DNA of 64,000 nucleotides from Sthenelais limicola. Its lineage: Eukaryota; Annelida; Polychaeta; Phyllodocida; Sigalionidae. Each line of letters begins with the position of its first letter. The stretch's first letter is position 1. The stretch lies in NCBI GenBank assembly GCA_942159475.1, contig OW804097.1:4183685-4247684 (forward strand), in the 5' to 3' direction. The notes beneath the pieces were generated by a model that was not told the DNA's origin, ran no database searches, and worked only from the letters and a program-made list of their open reading frames with translations. Both the position numbers and the translations under genes were made by a program. Below, piece by piece: positions 23,901 to 29,784 of this stretch.

Positions 23901-26900
23901 ATATCCATATAGGGTCCCAATTAAAGGTACATGGGGGTCCACGTGGCCACCCCACTACAAAATCATTTTTTAATTTTAAATAAAGTTGTTCATAATTTTC
24001 AAGGAGCCAAATACGTTTATATTATGTTCTAACTTCATTTCAAGACTATTTCATAACATTTCAATTCTTATGTTTATACTAAGGGCCGCGGGCCCCCACC
24101 ACAGTTGCCACACAATCACTGGGGCCCCAGCTCATATGTAACCTATTAGGTCAACTCCACAGTGGCTCTATCTATACTCGTAATCATAAACCTTAATATC
24201 TGGGGCTACCATATATGTAAGATGGGCTGTTTATTTATATCCCTTTATATTTATTATCTATCAACAAGGCTCATTAAAAAAAATACACAAAGAGCCATCC
24301 TTTCTATCAATGGTCTTTGTGGGGCCACCTGATATACGATAGTATGCTTTTTACTATTACTCCTTTAGATTTATAAGATATGAACCATAATTTTATTTAA
24401 ATCAATACATGTAGGTTAATTAGATAGCTGCGGGGGTCCCCATTTTCGTGGGGGTCCCGTGGGCACTGTCACCAGATGATCTGTGTGTTGGTGTGCCAAG
24501 TATCTTGACATAACTGGTTTTACATGTATGGAGACACCCAGGGAAGGGCTAGGCACTAAAAGTAATACAAGTTACCTTTTCCATCCACCTGAGTATTTCA
24601 GTACTATAGCAAGAATAGCATAGTATCGCGTATGAGGGGGGCTATATTCTCCGAGTATGGCCGAAAACTACGAGGCCGTACACCGAGTTGTTTTTTCGGC
24701 CATACGAGGAGAATATAGGCCGTCGAAGACGCGATACTGTGCTATTCTTGCTTTTATTCTATGATTCTTAACTTAAAACAACTTTATTTGCATTAATTTC
24801 ATCAAACTTTGTTGTCCCCCAAGTCTCGAATGGTTGTGACGTCACTGTACAATACAAGGAATTTATATTATCCACCTTGTGAGCGGCAAGTATATCGATT
24901 ATATTGTACGCTCACGGCCAAATCATGGAATGAAATACAGGTACAGTCACCACTAACATATAAAGTGAAATATGATAGTCTCTTGGAAATAATTTTATTA
25001 GGATAAGATGATTTCAGTATTGATCAGAATAATGCCAGTACAGGTGATAAATGGGGTTCATGTGTTCCTGAGGAGCAGTATGAATTATTAAGAAGCAAAG
25101 GACATTATGAATTATCTAGGCTCAAAAGGGGACAAGAGTTTGTCCGTGTACTTTTGGAAAGTTTGTTTGTCCTCTTTTTTTGCGTGCTTCAACACTGAGT
25201 TCATACCTTTATTGACATTTATAAATCATACAATTATTGATTTTGGACAATTTTGAATTTGAAACTACAAGATTCTTTCTACCCTTGGCATGGCTCCTCG
25301 TGGACAGATGTCTGTCATCTATATCATCTGGATTTTGGAATAGGTAAAAAGCCAAATGAAGTATATGTTTTTATATTCAACAGTTTGTGCTCAAGGTCAA
25401 CATTCTTGAATTTCGATTTGTTAAATATGAGTGCCCTGTTCTGCTGAGATTGCAATTTCTGAAGTATGAATTTAGGAGGTGAATCATGAATGAAATCGCT
25501 AAAGTCAAATTTGGAAGAATGGCCATTTTATACATGTCATGCTTGGCCTTGGTTGTTAAAGTTTCTCGTCCTGTATAGCAGACGAATTTTGGCTGAGACC
25601 AGTTTTAGGGTATTTTTCATATGATGCTTAAAAGTTAATAAATCATCAAGAGTAAAGCCAAGGTATTTATCATTATGTATCTGCTCAAGAGTTGAATTGC
25701 CTAGTTATAGATTTTTAGTTTAGTTAATAGAAGTTTTTAGTTTTTTTCTTTGTGGGGTACCACAATGCAAATGATGTGTTAAGCGACAACTTGTTTACTC
25801 TACACCAAGTGTAAACATTATTCAGATCGTGCTGAAGGTTGTCATATAGGCTGTCAATATTTTTATTATTAAAGAATAGAACCGTGTCATCTGCATATTG
25901 CTGTATAGGCATGTCCTACCACAGAATGGAGGATATTAATATAGATTGTGAATAATATCGGTCCAAGCATTGTACCTTGAGGCATTCCATAGGTGACTGT
26001 ACCCTCCTTTGAGTTTAACCCATTTAGCTGTGCTATTTGTTTTCTATTTGATAAGTAATTTGTGAACCAGAGTTGTTCCATACCCCGTATTCCATATGCT
26101 GCCTATTTATCTAAAAGAATCTGGTAGTTTACAGTGTCTTTTAGCTGGTGTTAATTTAAGTTAATACTTATATTTGTGAGAAACCAACTTGCCTTAATAG
26201 AAGAAGGTATGGTAGGTCTATGATATAACTGCAGTAACACGTAACAATTTCGGGTGACAGTTCAAACACTGCTGCATATTTTGAATATCTTATCCCCTAC
26301 ACAAGCATGAAAATTCATGTTACTGCTCAAATACTCACTTGTCCTGCAAAGTCCCAAAATTGTATGTACACATTTGGTCTCAGCTTCAGTTGTAACATAT
26401 CTCCCCACGACATCTTTGCGTTGTTTTGAAGCTTATTGGTTAGGGTTGGAAATTACAACATGAATCGATGTAGAATACATTAAAAGTTGATAATGATTTC
26501 ATTGATAACCACTTCTGATAATATATCATGAAACAAGTAAGTTCTGAATATTCAAAATACAGAAGTTGGGAGTGCCCAGAATCATTCATGTTATAACATA
26601 TGATTCTAAAGAAGACGTACTGGATAAACAAGTAAAAATTACTAGTCAAGTCATTTATACTACGACTGAATGGGTTGCTCACTTTGAGCGGGAAGAATAC
26701 GCCCATTTAATAGTTTGTTCATTTCTGTACGCGTTGAATAAAGAGCGTGTGGCCGCCGATGTAAAAACGTTTTTGATTGGTCAGTAATGGTCGATATGGT
26801 GACGTCATCGCTGCGTCGACCAATCAGAGACGAGCTTACTCCATGATTCGGCATGATCAAAACTAAAGATGGCCACACGTCTTGGACATGCAGCCAGCCT

Positions 26901-28723
26901 GTAAGTGTAAGATTGGCCTTTTTTTTAATATTTCCAAGTCGTAGTATAAAGAAAGAACTGTACTTAAGGTTGGAACTACTTGTGTAATTCAATGGCTCTT
27001 GTTAAAACTTTCTTTTGTATCCAACGCGCGACCTGCGGCCGCTTGTTGGATACAAAAGAAAGTTTTAACTCGAGCCATTGAATCACACTTGTAGTTCCAA
27101 CCTTGCGTACAGTTCTATCTAAATCCCCCATACAATCATTGATACTAAAAAAGAACTATAGGGCAGATATTCATGTCATATAAAAAAAAGAACTATAGGA
27201 TAAACAAGAAAATAAGAAAATATACTTCTGAAGGCGAATCGATTCTCTCCAAAGATTCTGCAAGAGCTTTCCATGATTCTTTCTCTTGGGCATTTTCTGC
27301 AAGCAGAGAACAGCAATAAATAAAAATAAATTCTCTGACTCTTTATCATACCATGATGAAGGTTCTCCCTGAAAAACCAAACTGTTGGAATCACAACGTC
27401 ATACCAACAACTGAATGATAAAAACGATTTCGCTAAAATTGCTGACTTTCTAGTTTTGGTGTTCTAGCAATTTTATACAACCTTTAGGATTTTATGCTCA
27501 TTAACAATATATAGTTATGCCCGCACTTTACAAAGAACTAATACTTATACATTCTAAACCCAACCTTAGCTCCTACACAAAACCCCTAGTCAACCCAAGT
27601 CAACACCCGCATAAGGCATACATGGGAAAAAGAGATCCAATTACCATGATCTGAAATGTACAACCTTCAAGTGTGCTTTCTGTACTAATTTAATCTTGGA
27701 AAATAAATATTTTATTATTATTATCATTACAAGTTAAACGGTTCTGAGATCTTCCCCTAGCCCCTTCAAAATCAGTCTTGGACTACATTTCTCCACACTG
27801 GAAAAACAGTTGTCAATGACGCAGAAAAGGAATGTGCTTAACTAATGAAATTACGTTATATTATTGCATCTGCGAGCCCGGCTGACAAACCATAAATCAT
27901 GATCTTTTATGTTCACTTAAAGCACCCAAACAAATAGTTAAACCCATCGTAGAGAAACATACCTTACATGCTTTTAGAGCTCTTTTTCTTCGCATTCCAA
28001 ATTTCTACCTCATGTTGATATATTTTATTGGGAAATAGCCACACCTCCCGGTTGTCCTAATCGACAAAGGCCTAATTTTACCTGGCGAAACTCTCAATTT
28101 CAATCTTACTGAAAATTCTGTGCTTTCTCAGATTTCTCAGCATCAAATGGATAGTTTTGTTTAGCGATGGAAGTAGTTCCCATATTAATATGCTGCATGG
28201 TGCCTGACAACTAATTATTTTTCATTGATATTTTATTATCAAAATAATTTGTTATCATTTAATAATTACAGGCTCTGTAGTTTGGGTTTAAAACAGATTT
28301 AGTTTCATGAATAGCTTTTCTAGTTATCCCTTTTTTACTAACTTATCATTATATATCATTATTTTCACTTTTTCACCTTCAGCTTAAGATTCTACTTTTA
28401 ATTTTTATCAAATATGATATAAAACTGCGGAAACTTAAGGGCACATTCTGGGACATTTGTGTGAATCAGCTAATGGAGCAATGCATAAATCAATGATTAC
28501 TAAATAAACTTGCCTTCGTCTAAGGACCACTGTCCAGTAACCTTTGATGCCACATTTACAACTTTGACATCAGCAAGGTTGGTGCTGTAGTGCTCTTCTG
28601 TAAACCTTTTACCAAGTAAAGAGTTTAACAACGAAGTTTTTCCAACAGAGCAGCGACCAAGAACGACAACTCTGGGCCGGCAGGTCTTCAAAGTTTCCTC
28701 TTGCAGGGCCTTTTGCATTGATC
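5763..28723 (-). CDS. Roc-COR GTPase with C-terminal CARD-like domain, ten joined exons
   Basis: Joining ten exons (28514-28723, 27226-27296, 26339-26431, 21941-22085, 20849-20967, 19491-20639, 8476-8503, 7531-7570, 6867-7077, 5763-5921) gives one uninterrupted frame with every splice phase matching: 739 residues from the ATG at 28718. Landmarks are the P-loop GRCSVGKTS (21-29), WDFAGQ (118-123), TKAD (203-206), COR (about 212-594, Cys-rich at its end) and a CARD-like six-helix region (about 635-725). Roc-COR proteins are GTP-switched dimers (LRRK2 and MFHAS1 relatives). CARD domains assemble caspase or inflammasome-type complexes, so an intracellular stress, immune or death role is likely. 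No LRR or kinase domain is seen. Whether the ATG at 28718 is the true start is open, because its context is weak and the exon has a clear acceptor 5 nt upstream. Confidence 0.85.
5922..6866 (-). other. Intron 9 of the Roc-COR-CARD model
   Basis: No coding signature. It contains tandem GGAGATCCCCGC repeats at about 6205-6245, an 18-bp duplication ATAGAATGGAACTCGCC at about 6568-6602 and the hairpin at 6612-6664. Confidence 0.5.
6612..6664. repeat. Perfect inverted repeat, 19-bp arms
   Basis: GATTCGTCCACATAAGCAC (6612-6630) is followed after a 15-bp loop by its exact reverse complement (6646-6664). It lies in an intron. It may be the centre of a foldback element or a structured intronic hairpin. 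Confidence 0.8.
6867..7077 (-). CDS. Roc-COR-CARD exon 9: N-terminal part of CARD-like domain
   Basis: Acceptor ACTTTCAG, phase 2 in. The frame contains LLLDFLIDHKPIIVENLK followed by STLAARLEANKAIDKATRSQ, which fits helices 1-4 of a CARD (compare the pattern: helix, HR.LLV..L, L...L, I......I). The GC-type donor AAG|GCGAGT, phase 0, joins exon 10 so that the helix continues without a break. Reading on past the donor gives a stop at 6819. Confidence 0.72.
7078..7530 (-). other. Intron 8 of the Roc-COR-CARD model, nothing else seen
   Basis: AT-rich sequence bounded by the GTAAGT donor at 7525-7530 and the TTTCAG acceptor at 7078-7083. No repeat or coding motif is recognised. Confidence 0.5.
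7531..7570 (-). CDS. Roc-COR-CARD exon 8: 40-nt basic linker exon
   Basis: Acceptor TATTCTAG, donor AAGT|GTAAGT, phase 1 in and phase 2 out. It encodes SSAHQKSKTKMK, a basic linker. The outgoing phase matches exon 9, whose acceptor leaves a single A to finish the Val codon. Confidence 0.65.
7755..7984. mobile_element. Foldback element with inverted ends
   Basis: GTCTCCACTGGCTG near 7758 pairs with CAGCCAGTGGAGAC ending at 7980, and the complementarity continues inward through GGTAAGCTCTATGG and its counterpart near 7945-7965. The left arm carries four tandem copies of a GGTAAGCTCTATG-like unit. There is a second, inner hairpin (CCTACATGG and CCATGTAGG). This looks like a foldback MITE in intron 7; the family is unknown. 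Confidence 0.6.
8414..8460. repeat. 45-bp motif, copy 1 (outer left of the gypsy element)
   Basis: The block around ATACTGTGTGTCCCCAGTA, continuing through CTACAAATAAAGGTA, recurs with about three changes at 17742-17788 in the same orientation. The two copies lie on either side of the gypsy ORFs. They might be remnants of LTR ends, but sequence outside the 45 bp does not match. Confidence 0.5.
8476..8503 (-). CDS. Roc-COR-CARD exon 7: 28-nt linker exon
   Basis: A strong acceptor (GGTATTTTGCAG) opens DKSVPPDCSG in phase 0. A GC-type donor CAG|GCAAGG ends it in phase 1, exactly the phases needed between exon 6 (leaves phase 0) and exon 8 (enters phase 1). It has no motif. It is inferred from splice sites and phase only, and other linker exons in the 11-kb intron cannot be excluded. 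Confidence 0.5.
8504..9956 (-). other. Region 3' of the gypsy pol ORF, unresolved
   Basis: GC-richer than the host DNA, like the retrotransposon next to it, so the upper part (about 8700-9956) is probably the 3' untranslated region and LTR of the element. I could not find a matching LTR copy at 17.3-18.2 kb, so the boundary is unknown. Confidence 0.4.
9957..14522 (-). CDS. pol: Gypsy pol polyprotein (protease, RT, RNase H, integrase)
   Basis: 1521 residues. An aspartic protease motif FLVDTGAT lies at about residue 89. Reverse transcriptase with the catalytic YVDDILIA is near 565. RNase H follows (LASDASSTALG, then YTDHAALLAL). After a long, poorly conserved spacer of about 250 residues comes integrase: an HHCC-type zinc finger (GHLGS through CDQCLRNK, about 1135-1165) and catalytic core elements MIDTIGPI, FSDNGSNF (about 1260) and QGQVERQ (about 1294), followed by a GPWxV-type C-terminal segment. 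No chromodomain or envelope frame is evident. The start ATG overlaps the end of gag by 14 nt in another frame, so expression needs a frameshift or reinitiation. Confidence 0.93.
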   Translation of the reverse strand: MMKNRTSLRRRRTAGKNRVGRLSRVDGKGRVIPSENSVDPAEGFYNVEGDSYDLVTLFQEENERVDRIRLPVKDGFVRATVGKFTNIPFLVDTGATCTCVSETLFKGIIAQIGDIPIRKFRKRIFMADNSSRQIDFKVRLRLTMYGRTFRHWFDVVPNLTCPLIMGVDFMRRFRAQINFNLDRNGVYAIRSDRNFKIPPSSEFYFTNSVVAPEDISDTVGVTDNAKRQVPVPYLVKRALVKPDAQSNKIRICVYNSSTAWYSVKKGSILGLYTVADEDDFAPMDHDKDTNDSNGKGSKELTKLENDNIVENNTDRLRSFSDSDTPTDYVSDLKSDRLDIVTGKSTEGEYFENRQYKLGINLDSQQRDDIIQFLEEREDVFVGKDMKIGSANGYEHRIDLKKNYEPKAMHPYRLNPKMKEVMRKLLKEQVDQGVLEKTDEIVEFASPAFLVQKATGPDAAKAWRIVADFRLLNSMIKDQARTFPSAEETIEAVGELEGKYFSKMDAQSGFHQIKIRDRDRKHTAISTCDGIYVYKCMPMGLKTSPKAFHAVIDNVLASVPSALPYVDDILIASKTWKLHMEHLTQVFDAFRRVNIKFKREKCFFGLDSVPFLGFKITSRGLQPNQDKVEAIETYPVPKTPKQVRAFNGLANYYRSFIPDFSNIMGPLYHLTKKSVDFKWDENCQKAFDKIKKTICTEVLLHYPDYKKPFELASDASSTALGACISQKDNEGNFRPVAFAGRALTPCESRYSTTDRELLGIKFALRKFRHYLLGNRCTIYTDHAALLALNSKRDLSGRMYRSLEEIMEYDYEIKFVAGKLNLVPDSLSRQDYPLSIKEQKERLDAPKKKGVTFNPIDVVKPFNEEDCCENYPILKIRNRPILKGWKGGTPYPRVKDALVRSVLVETLTDTTIPFIDINSGRQETVHHLASVSVCGDSCNEKVAVLEPVFQRFGRPAGKKESFYTINVAQTRESTKQKTAISEKLREDRKIAAKIRTPKFKTKTVNKSGIAKSHAQPSRAVAKRKALANEVPKVDRAFFGDLQEKLGMPLSQDEFIQAQWEDEFCSGILDYIGSKTLPKDAAKARQILLTHDQFFVNSGMLCRLPTGTKIRDAARLYQVVLPGTCIRPVLELLHDRPMAGHLGSVRLLSVVSARFYWPLMTKDIVDYVGTCDQCLRNKKSKHPYKLPMALRDPAPAPMSCLMIDTIGPITQSNAGRKYIHVVVDIYSRYCFAWATHAIDATTLKQEFFNNILCVVGVPNKLFSDNGSNFRSVTFTSFCKAFGIQQVFSSSWKPTTQGQVERQNQSLVQSIKMYVQKYQRDWDLYLAAVVFALNISDSNSLGHSPYLLVFGKNAVTPPEEAILNVDEEIRPITAHLLDIVNTQSKAALQAAISLERAQEKMKTRHDKGAKDHDIKLGDIVYVKINRLLQKHTSMKLQNAYTGPWLVVDIPSKFTVRLKQLSTGKMMGKSVNITQVKKVSAVENNRFMERLMEKFPEEQTQIEPVPTKRNPGRKPKLTISKAKRKR
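14509..15363 (-). CDS. gag: Gypsy gag
   Basis: 284 residues. The region from YKQYRSRNP through FKRKFLEKF and YDAEMDLLLAKSG matches the retrotransposon gag capsid pattern. A basic Lys/Phe-rich tail follows, with one CGNC knuckle-like pair near residue 214 but no complete CCHC finger. The ATG overlaps the stop codon of the preceding ORF as TAATG, and the end overlaps pol by 14 nt. Confidence 0.85.
   Translation of the reverse strand: MSAAQFLADYEEYTDSLGASSSLKAQGIKKFLKGKPLDFYKQYRSRNPTSGFETFKRKFLEKFKKLSYHERMMDYSSRRQGKDESLQEYDAEMDLLLAKSGVDDKTQMKFYITNLKPSLSKRVMADNPKTLDEAMEAANRHAVSDEAKEEEHQGSTTAVINLLKNMAAGETTDDEDKKVSFKKKSFKKPFTKKFIKRDSSVESVTPKAGTHMCGNCGTSSIPKKKWFKPKPKSQPSSGAETQTEAEESGHEGATTSEKRKQKLAKCELTPAPSRKKTNVNNDEE
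15363..17318 (-). CDS. Extra 5' ORF of the gypsy element, coiled-coil protein of unknown function
   Basis: 651 residues and no family recognised. The N-terminus is basic (TRKTRAPRKPRPG) and the first half is low complexity. A long heptad-like coiled coil (about residues 285-385, Glu/Arg/Leu-rich) follows, then a Pro/Arg-rich part, an acidic Ser/Asp stretch near 600 and a basic end. It could be a structural or nucleic-acid-binding accessory protein of the element, or the N-terminal part of a bipartite gag. Its stop is fused to the gag start (TAATG). It is intact in this copy. Confidence 0.75.
   Translation of the reverse strand: MSIMGTRKTRAPRKPRPGYMFSDVWKRLRSGGNYLAKVQLPRGQADEETEVQEQPLLHNQVRALRQGAQPSTSTAEGVQPSTSTPIAEKKVKTEGDEGALAVDILGTPTKVQYPELEELRHWQRDNELAGGFGAVGPLKEGPDDDDGDSEKSTLSGSKYKSVLTPGKHHTTGREQFREDPNRRGYESEGNQQIHLTVPQTKNNREGDRLDLSSFSDWSLSNVNGDGTLKVNRPARTYENIMASKEDSEGRGSEALGATGGVPEAKSAADRFRTFATMHLEGTGAVPQMDPQRKYIQELKRRDELILFEQKRAQDLECELQQFREDRIDLETQNNVVRQELDMCRYKSDELVHTCTMELDRMEIDHRQEVNELREVIRKLQIRNRLLEVQAVHQPTPKVPTMDRPTQTIQSELPWPQQFPCEDTGHHFDINDSYGSIYKTAMPPAPSIRGLNNRLDIPQNTPPPAYNRDLGREIPRPTAPLKLDGYQSVSRHSVYVPQQSIGRESSRDPFPVQGISPIRPRPTRVHVEEGPGYNTHGQIGSVGRQNNDYLVQRQWEMADPGDDEFKRGRVRHSRQMPMGAHRRSRQKKQMDDNSDEWEDDWLTDSSSSDDEKDSKNHLRMVSNRAVKQVTKDSASVAKTLAAPPRNFQRQRR
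17319..19490 (-). other. 5' region of the gypsy element and intron 6 of the host gene
   Basis: From 17319 to about 17740 is probably the 5' leader of the retrotransposon. The second 45-bp motif copy is at 17742-17788. A short inverted pair lies near 18765-18790 (TATCGCCAAC and GTTGGCAATA). No further coding exon was recognised. Confidence 0.4.
17742..17788. repeat. 45-bp motif, copy 2 (outer right of the gypsy element)
   Basis: Nearly identical to 8414-8460 (shared core ATACTGTGTGTCCCCAGTA), same orientation. If it marks the end of the 5' LTR, the next bases on the minus strand, AACTGGTGGAGAAGCC, would be a candidate primer-binding site. Confidence 0.5.
19491..20639 (-). CDS. Roc-COR-CARD exon 6: COR domain
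   Basis: 1149 nt, 383 codons, phase 0 to 0. The acceptor ACAAAG precedes LADRRLKEIK, which extends the frame beyond the first Met at 20576. The sequence has the COR layout: a helical N-lobe with PVRWLWIRDVL, the strand ELIFFNELETDLIITDPLWL, a second lobe (RVYFIPTDRKL to VAEVVCGGTSAISVGVRMP), and a Cys-rich end (LRLQCKCQPQ with later CKLC). COR dimerises Roc proteins. The donor is ATTAAG|GTATTC. If unspliced, the frame stops four codons later at 19479, so an alternative short form ending at 19479 is possible. Confidence 0.9.
20849..20967 (-). CDS. Roc-COR-CARD exon 5: Roc G4 motif
   Basis: 119 nt, acceptor CTTTCTAG, donor ATGAAG|GTAAAT, phase 1 in and phase 0 out. It encodes FLQFFLKSILVRSS and LPLLLVVATKADLIDMK. 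TKAD is the guanine-specifying G4 motif. Confidence 0.9.
20968..21940 (-). other. Intron 4 of the Roc-COR-CARD model
   Basis: AT-rich, no transposon signature or further exon recognised. Confidence 0.5.
21941..22085 (-). CDS. Roc-COR-CARD exon 4: Roc strand after switch II
   Basis: 145 nt, acceptor TTTGCAG, donor AAAAAG|GTACAT, phase 0 in and phase 1 out. It encodes AVFYTIHQLFITPKTLYILV, which directly continues the WDFAGQ motif as in other Roc domains (the usual pattern is AGQ, E/A, xFYxTHQxFxT, then LYxLV), followed by an acidic loop. Confidence 0.88.
23655..24605. repeat. Direct repeats of about 85 bp, 865 bp apart
   Basis: About 85 bp at 23655-23735 recur at 24520-24605 in the same orientation. 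Shared blocks include CAAGTTACCTTT and CATCCACCTGAGTAT, preceded in both by GAGA(T/C)ACCCAGGG. The intervening DNA has repeated GGGCCCC and TGGGGGTCC strings. The structure may be an inserted element with short terminal direct repeats. Confidence 0.55.
24609..24751. mobile_element. 143-bp foldback element
   Basis: The left end GCAAGAATAGCATAGTATCG pairs with the right end ...GCTATTCTTGC with one mismatch. The pairing continues toward the centre (CTATATTCTCC with GGAGAATATAG, TATGGCCGAAA with TTTCGGCCATA). The whole segment can fold into one hairpin. It is non-coding and probably a MITE. Confidence 0.75.
25700..26090 (-). pseudogene. LINE reverse transcriptase fragment (CR1/jockey-like)
   Basis: Two minus-strand frames, 25887-26081 and 25724-25912, together carry GMPQGTMLGPILFTIYIN and then QQYADDTVLFF, the RT palm motifs of non-LTR retrotransposons. 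The frames overlap and are shifted relative to each other, and both ends are missing. This is a dead 5'- and 3'-truncated copy in intron 3. Confidence 0.85.
26339..26431 (-). CDS. Roc-COR-CARD exon 3: Roc G3 motif
   Basis: A 93-nt, phase 0 to 0 exon with donor CAA|GTGAGT and acceptor ATAAG. It encodes RPNVYIQFWDFAGQ, the DxxG (G3, switch II) motif in the form typical of Roc domains. No long ORF marks it; it is recognised from the motif and the splice sites. Confidence 0.88.
26744..26880. repeat. Foldback sequence next to exon 3
   Basis: GCGTGTGGCC at the left pairs with GGCCACACG at the right end. Inside, GATTGGTC pairs with GACCAATC around TGACGTCATCG. It may be a MITE. The CCAAT-like and CRE-like strings are a consequence of the palindrome and are not good evidence of a promoter. 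Confidence 0.5.
26955..27115. repeat. Large inverted repeat, 71-bp arms, 19-bp loop
   Basis: Positions 26955-27025 and 27045-27115 are near-perfect reverse complements (GTTGGATACAAAAGAAAGTT in the right arm matches the left). Only a few mismatches, such as GGCTCTTGTT against AACTCGAGCC, are present. The loop is GC-rich (CGCGCGACCTGCGGCCGCTT). It is non-coding and located in intron 2. Confidence 0.85.
27226..27296 (-). CDS. Roc-COR-CARD exon 2: insert between switch I and G3
   Basis: This 71-nt exon lies between acceptor TGCTTGCAG and donor TCAGAA|GTATAT. It enters in phase 1 and leaves in phase 0, matching both neighbours. It encodes a charged helix-like stretch (NAQEKESWKALAESLER). No known motif is present; the assignment rests on the frame and on the position between the P-loop and the WDFAGQ exon. 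Confidence 0.75.
27297..28513 (-). other. Intron 1 of the Roc-COR-CARD model
   Basis: Bounded by the GC donor and the TTGCAG acceptor. An (ATT)n-like run is present near 27710. Nothing else is recognised. Confidence 0.5.
28514..28723 (-). CDS. Roc-COR-CARD exon 1 of model: Roc P-loop
   Basis: The exon follows an acceptor CCCTTAG and reads in phase 1 (GA completes a codon). It encodes VVVLGRCSVGKTSLLNSLLG, a textbook P-loop (G1) of the Roc family, followed by the switch I region. The donor is AAG|GCAAGT, a GC-type donor; using it removes an in-frame read-through to a stop and joins cleanly to the next exon. An ATG lies 5 nt into the exon, with T at -3, a poor Kozak context. Translation may therefore begin in upstream exons. 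Confidence 0.88.
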
Positions 28724-29784
28724 CTAAGGGTAGATAGACAACCTCATGAGTATTTGCTTTTAGAATACTTTCGAGAATATAGCTATTTAGGCTCTACTTT
28801 GAAAGCTGCAGTATGGTGATGCAGTTTGGTTGATCCAAACTGCACACATGATGAATACAGCTTCTATCATTACATGTGACACAATGACGCAATTTGGTTG
28901 GTGCAGAGTAGGCCTGACTTAAAAATAATGTTGTCTATAGCTGTCAACACATTGTAGTGTATTGAGCCTCATTAAACTAAAGTTAAGGTAAACAAGTAAC
29001 ATCAACATTTTTACAATTTTACCAATAACCGTTACTGTTTTTATAATATTATCATTTTAAATAAACGATTAATTTTGCTCATAATAACAAGCCCAATAAC
29101 TGAACACATTTTTATGGATGAGTCATTTTGTGTGTCTCACTTGAGAGTGTGACAACATCGCCATCTTTGACGTCATACAGTGACTGCGCATGGGCGACCT
29201 AAACAGCAACAAGATGATGTGCATGACAACCCCTGCGACGATTAATTTCTTTCATTAAAACTGTTGCACATGAACAAATTTGGGGATATTTTTTGGGGGG
29301 ATACTTTTTTTAAGTGAGTAAATAGTTGCAACTTTTTCTAGAACCCTGCGACGCCATGTCATTGAGCATGCGCAGACCGATCCGCAACACTTGGATCTAA
29401 AGGTAAGGAAGGGGACGGCGGGAGGCTGGGAAGGATCTAATCTTACACATGCACCATGAATCACCTTGGCATGATTTGGGGGCAGAGGTCAGTCCAATAA
29501 GAGAAGTGTTAGGGCAGCAGAATATTTCTTGGGAATGAATTGGTGTTTTGTTTGGTGAAGTGTTTTGCTGAGTATAAATAAAGCTGGAGGAAAAGCCTTC
29601 AGTCACTCTTGCCTGGGCCAAACATGACAAACTTCAATGAGCTCTGACTTCTTCTCTACCAACTCAATACAACACCAAACCTATGGGCAAATGCACCTAG
29701 ATTCCTAAAAAATCAGACATGGACCCTAACATCTGAAGATGGAGGGGCAATAATGTTTGAAATTTGTGCCTTAATGCCCATAGT
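28724..29784 (-). other. Sequence between P-loop exon and the 222-bp array
   Basis: No exon is convincing. A minus-strand frame at 29466-29630 could join exon 1 in phase through CAAG|GTGATT, but it has no ATG. Another minus-strand piece near 29137-29180 has ATGs and a GTGAGA donor, but its phase does not match exon 1. Confidence 0.4.

Larger units (their letters stand above)
22086..26338 (-). other. Intron 3 of the Roc-COR-CARD model, transposon-rich
   Basis: Holds two direct repeat copies (about 23655-23735 and 24520-24605) flanking a segment with GGGCCCC runs, a foldback at 24609-24751 and a LINE fragment at about 25700-26090. The rest shows nothing recognisable. Confidence 0.5.

Noticed and set aside
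26760..26870. CCAAT and CRE-like strings (TGACGTCA) as a promoter
   Set aside because: They fall in the arms and loop of a foldback sequence inside an intron, and there is no transcription start evidence.
29137..29180. Short minus-strand piece with two ATGs and a GTGAGA donor as start exon
   Set aside because: Splicing it to exon 1 puts the P-loop out of frame and meets a stop quickly.
29397..29630. Minus-strand frame as first coding exon of the Roc-COR-CARD gene
   Set aside because: It can be joined in phase through CAAG|GTGATT, but it starts at TTG with no ATG, and the donor is weak.
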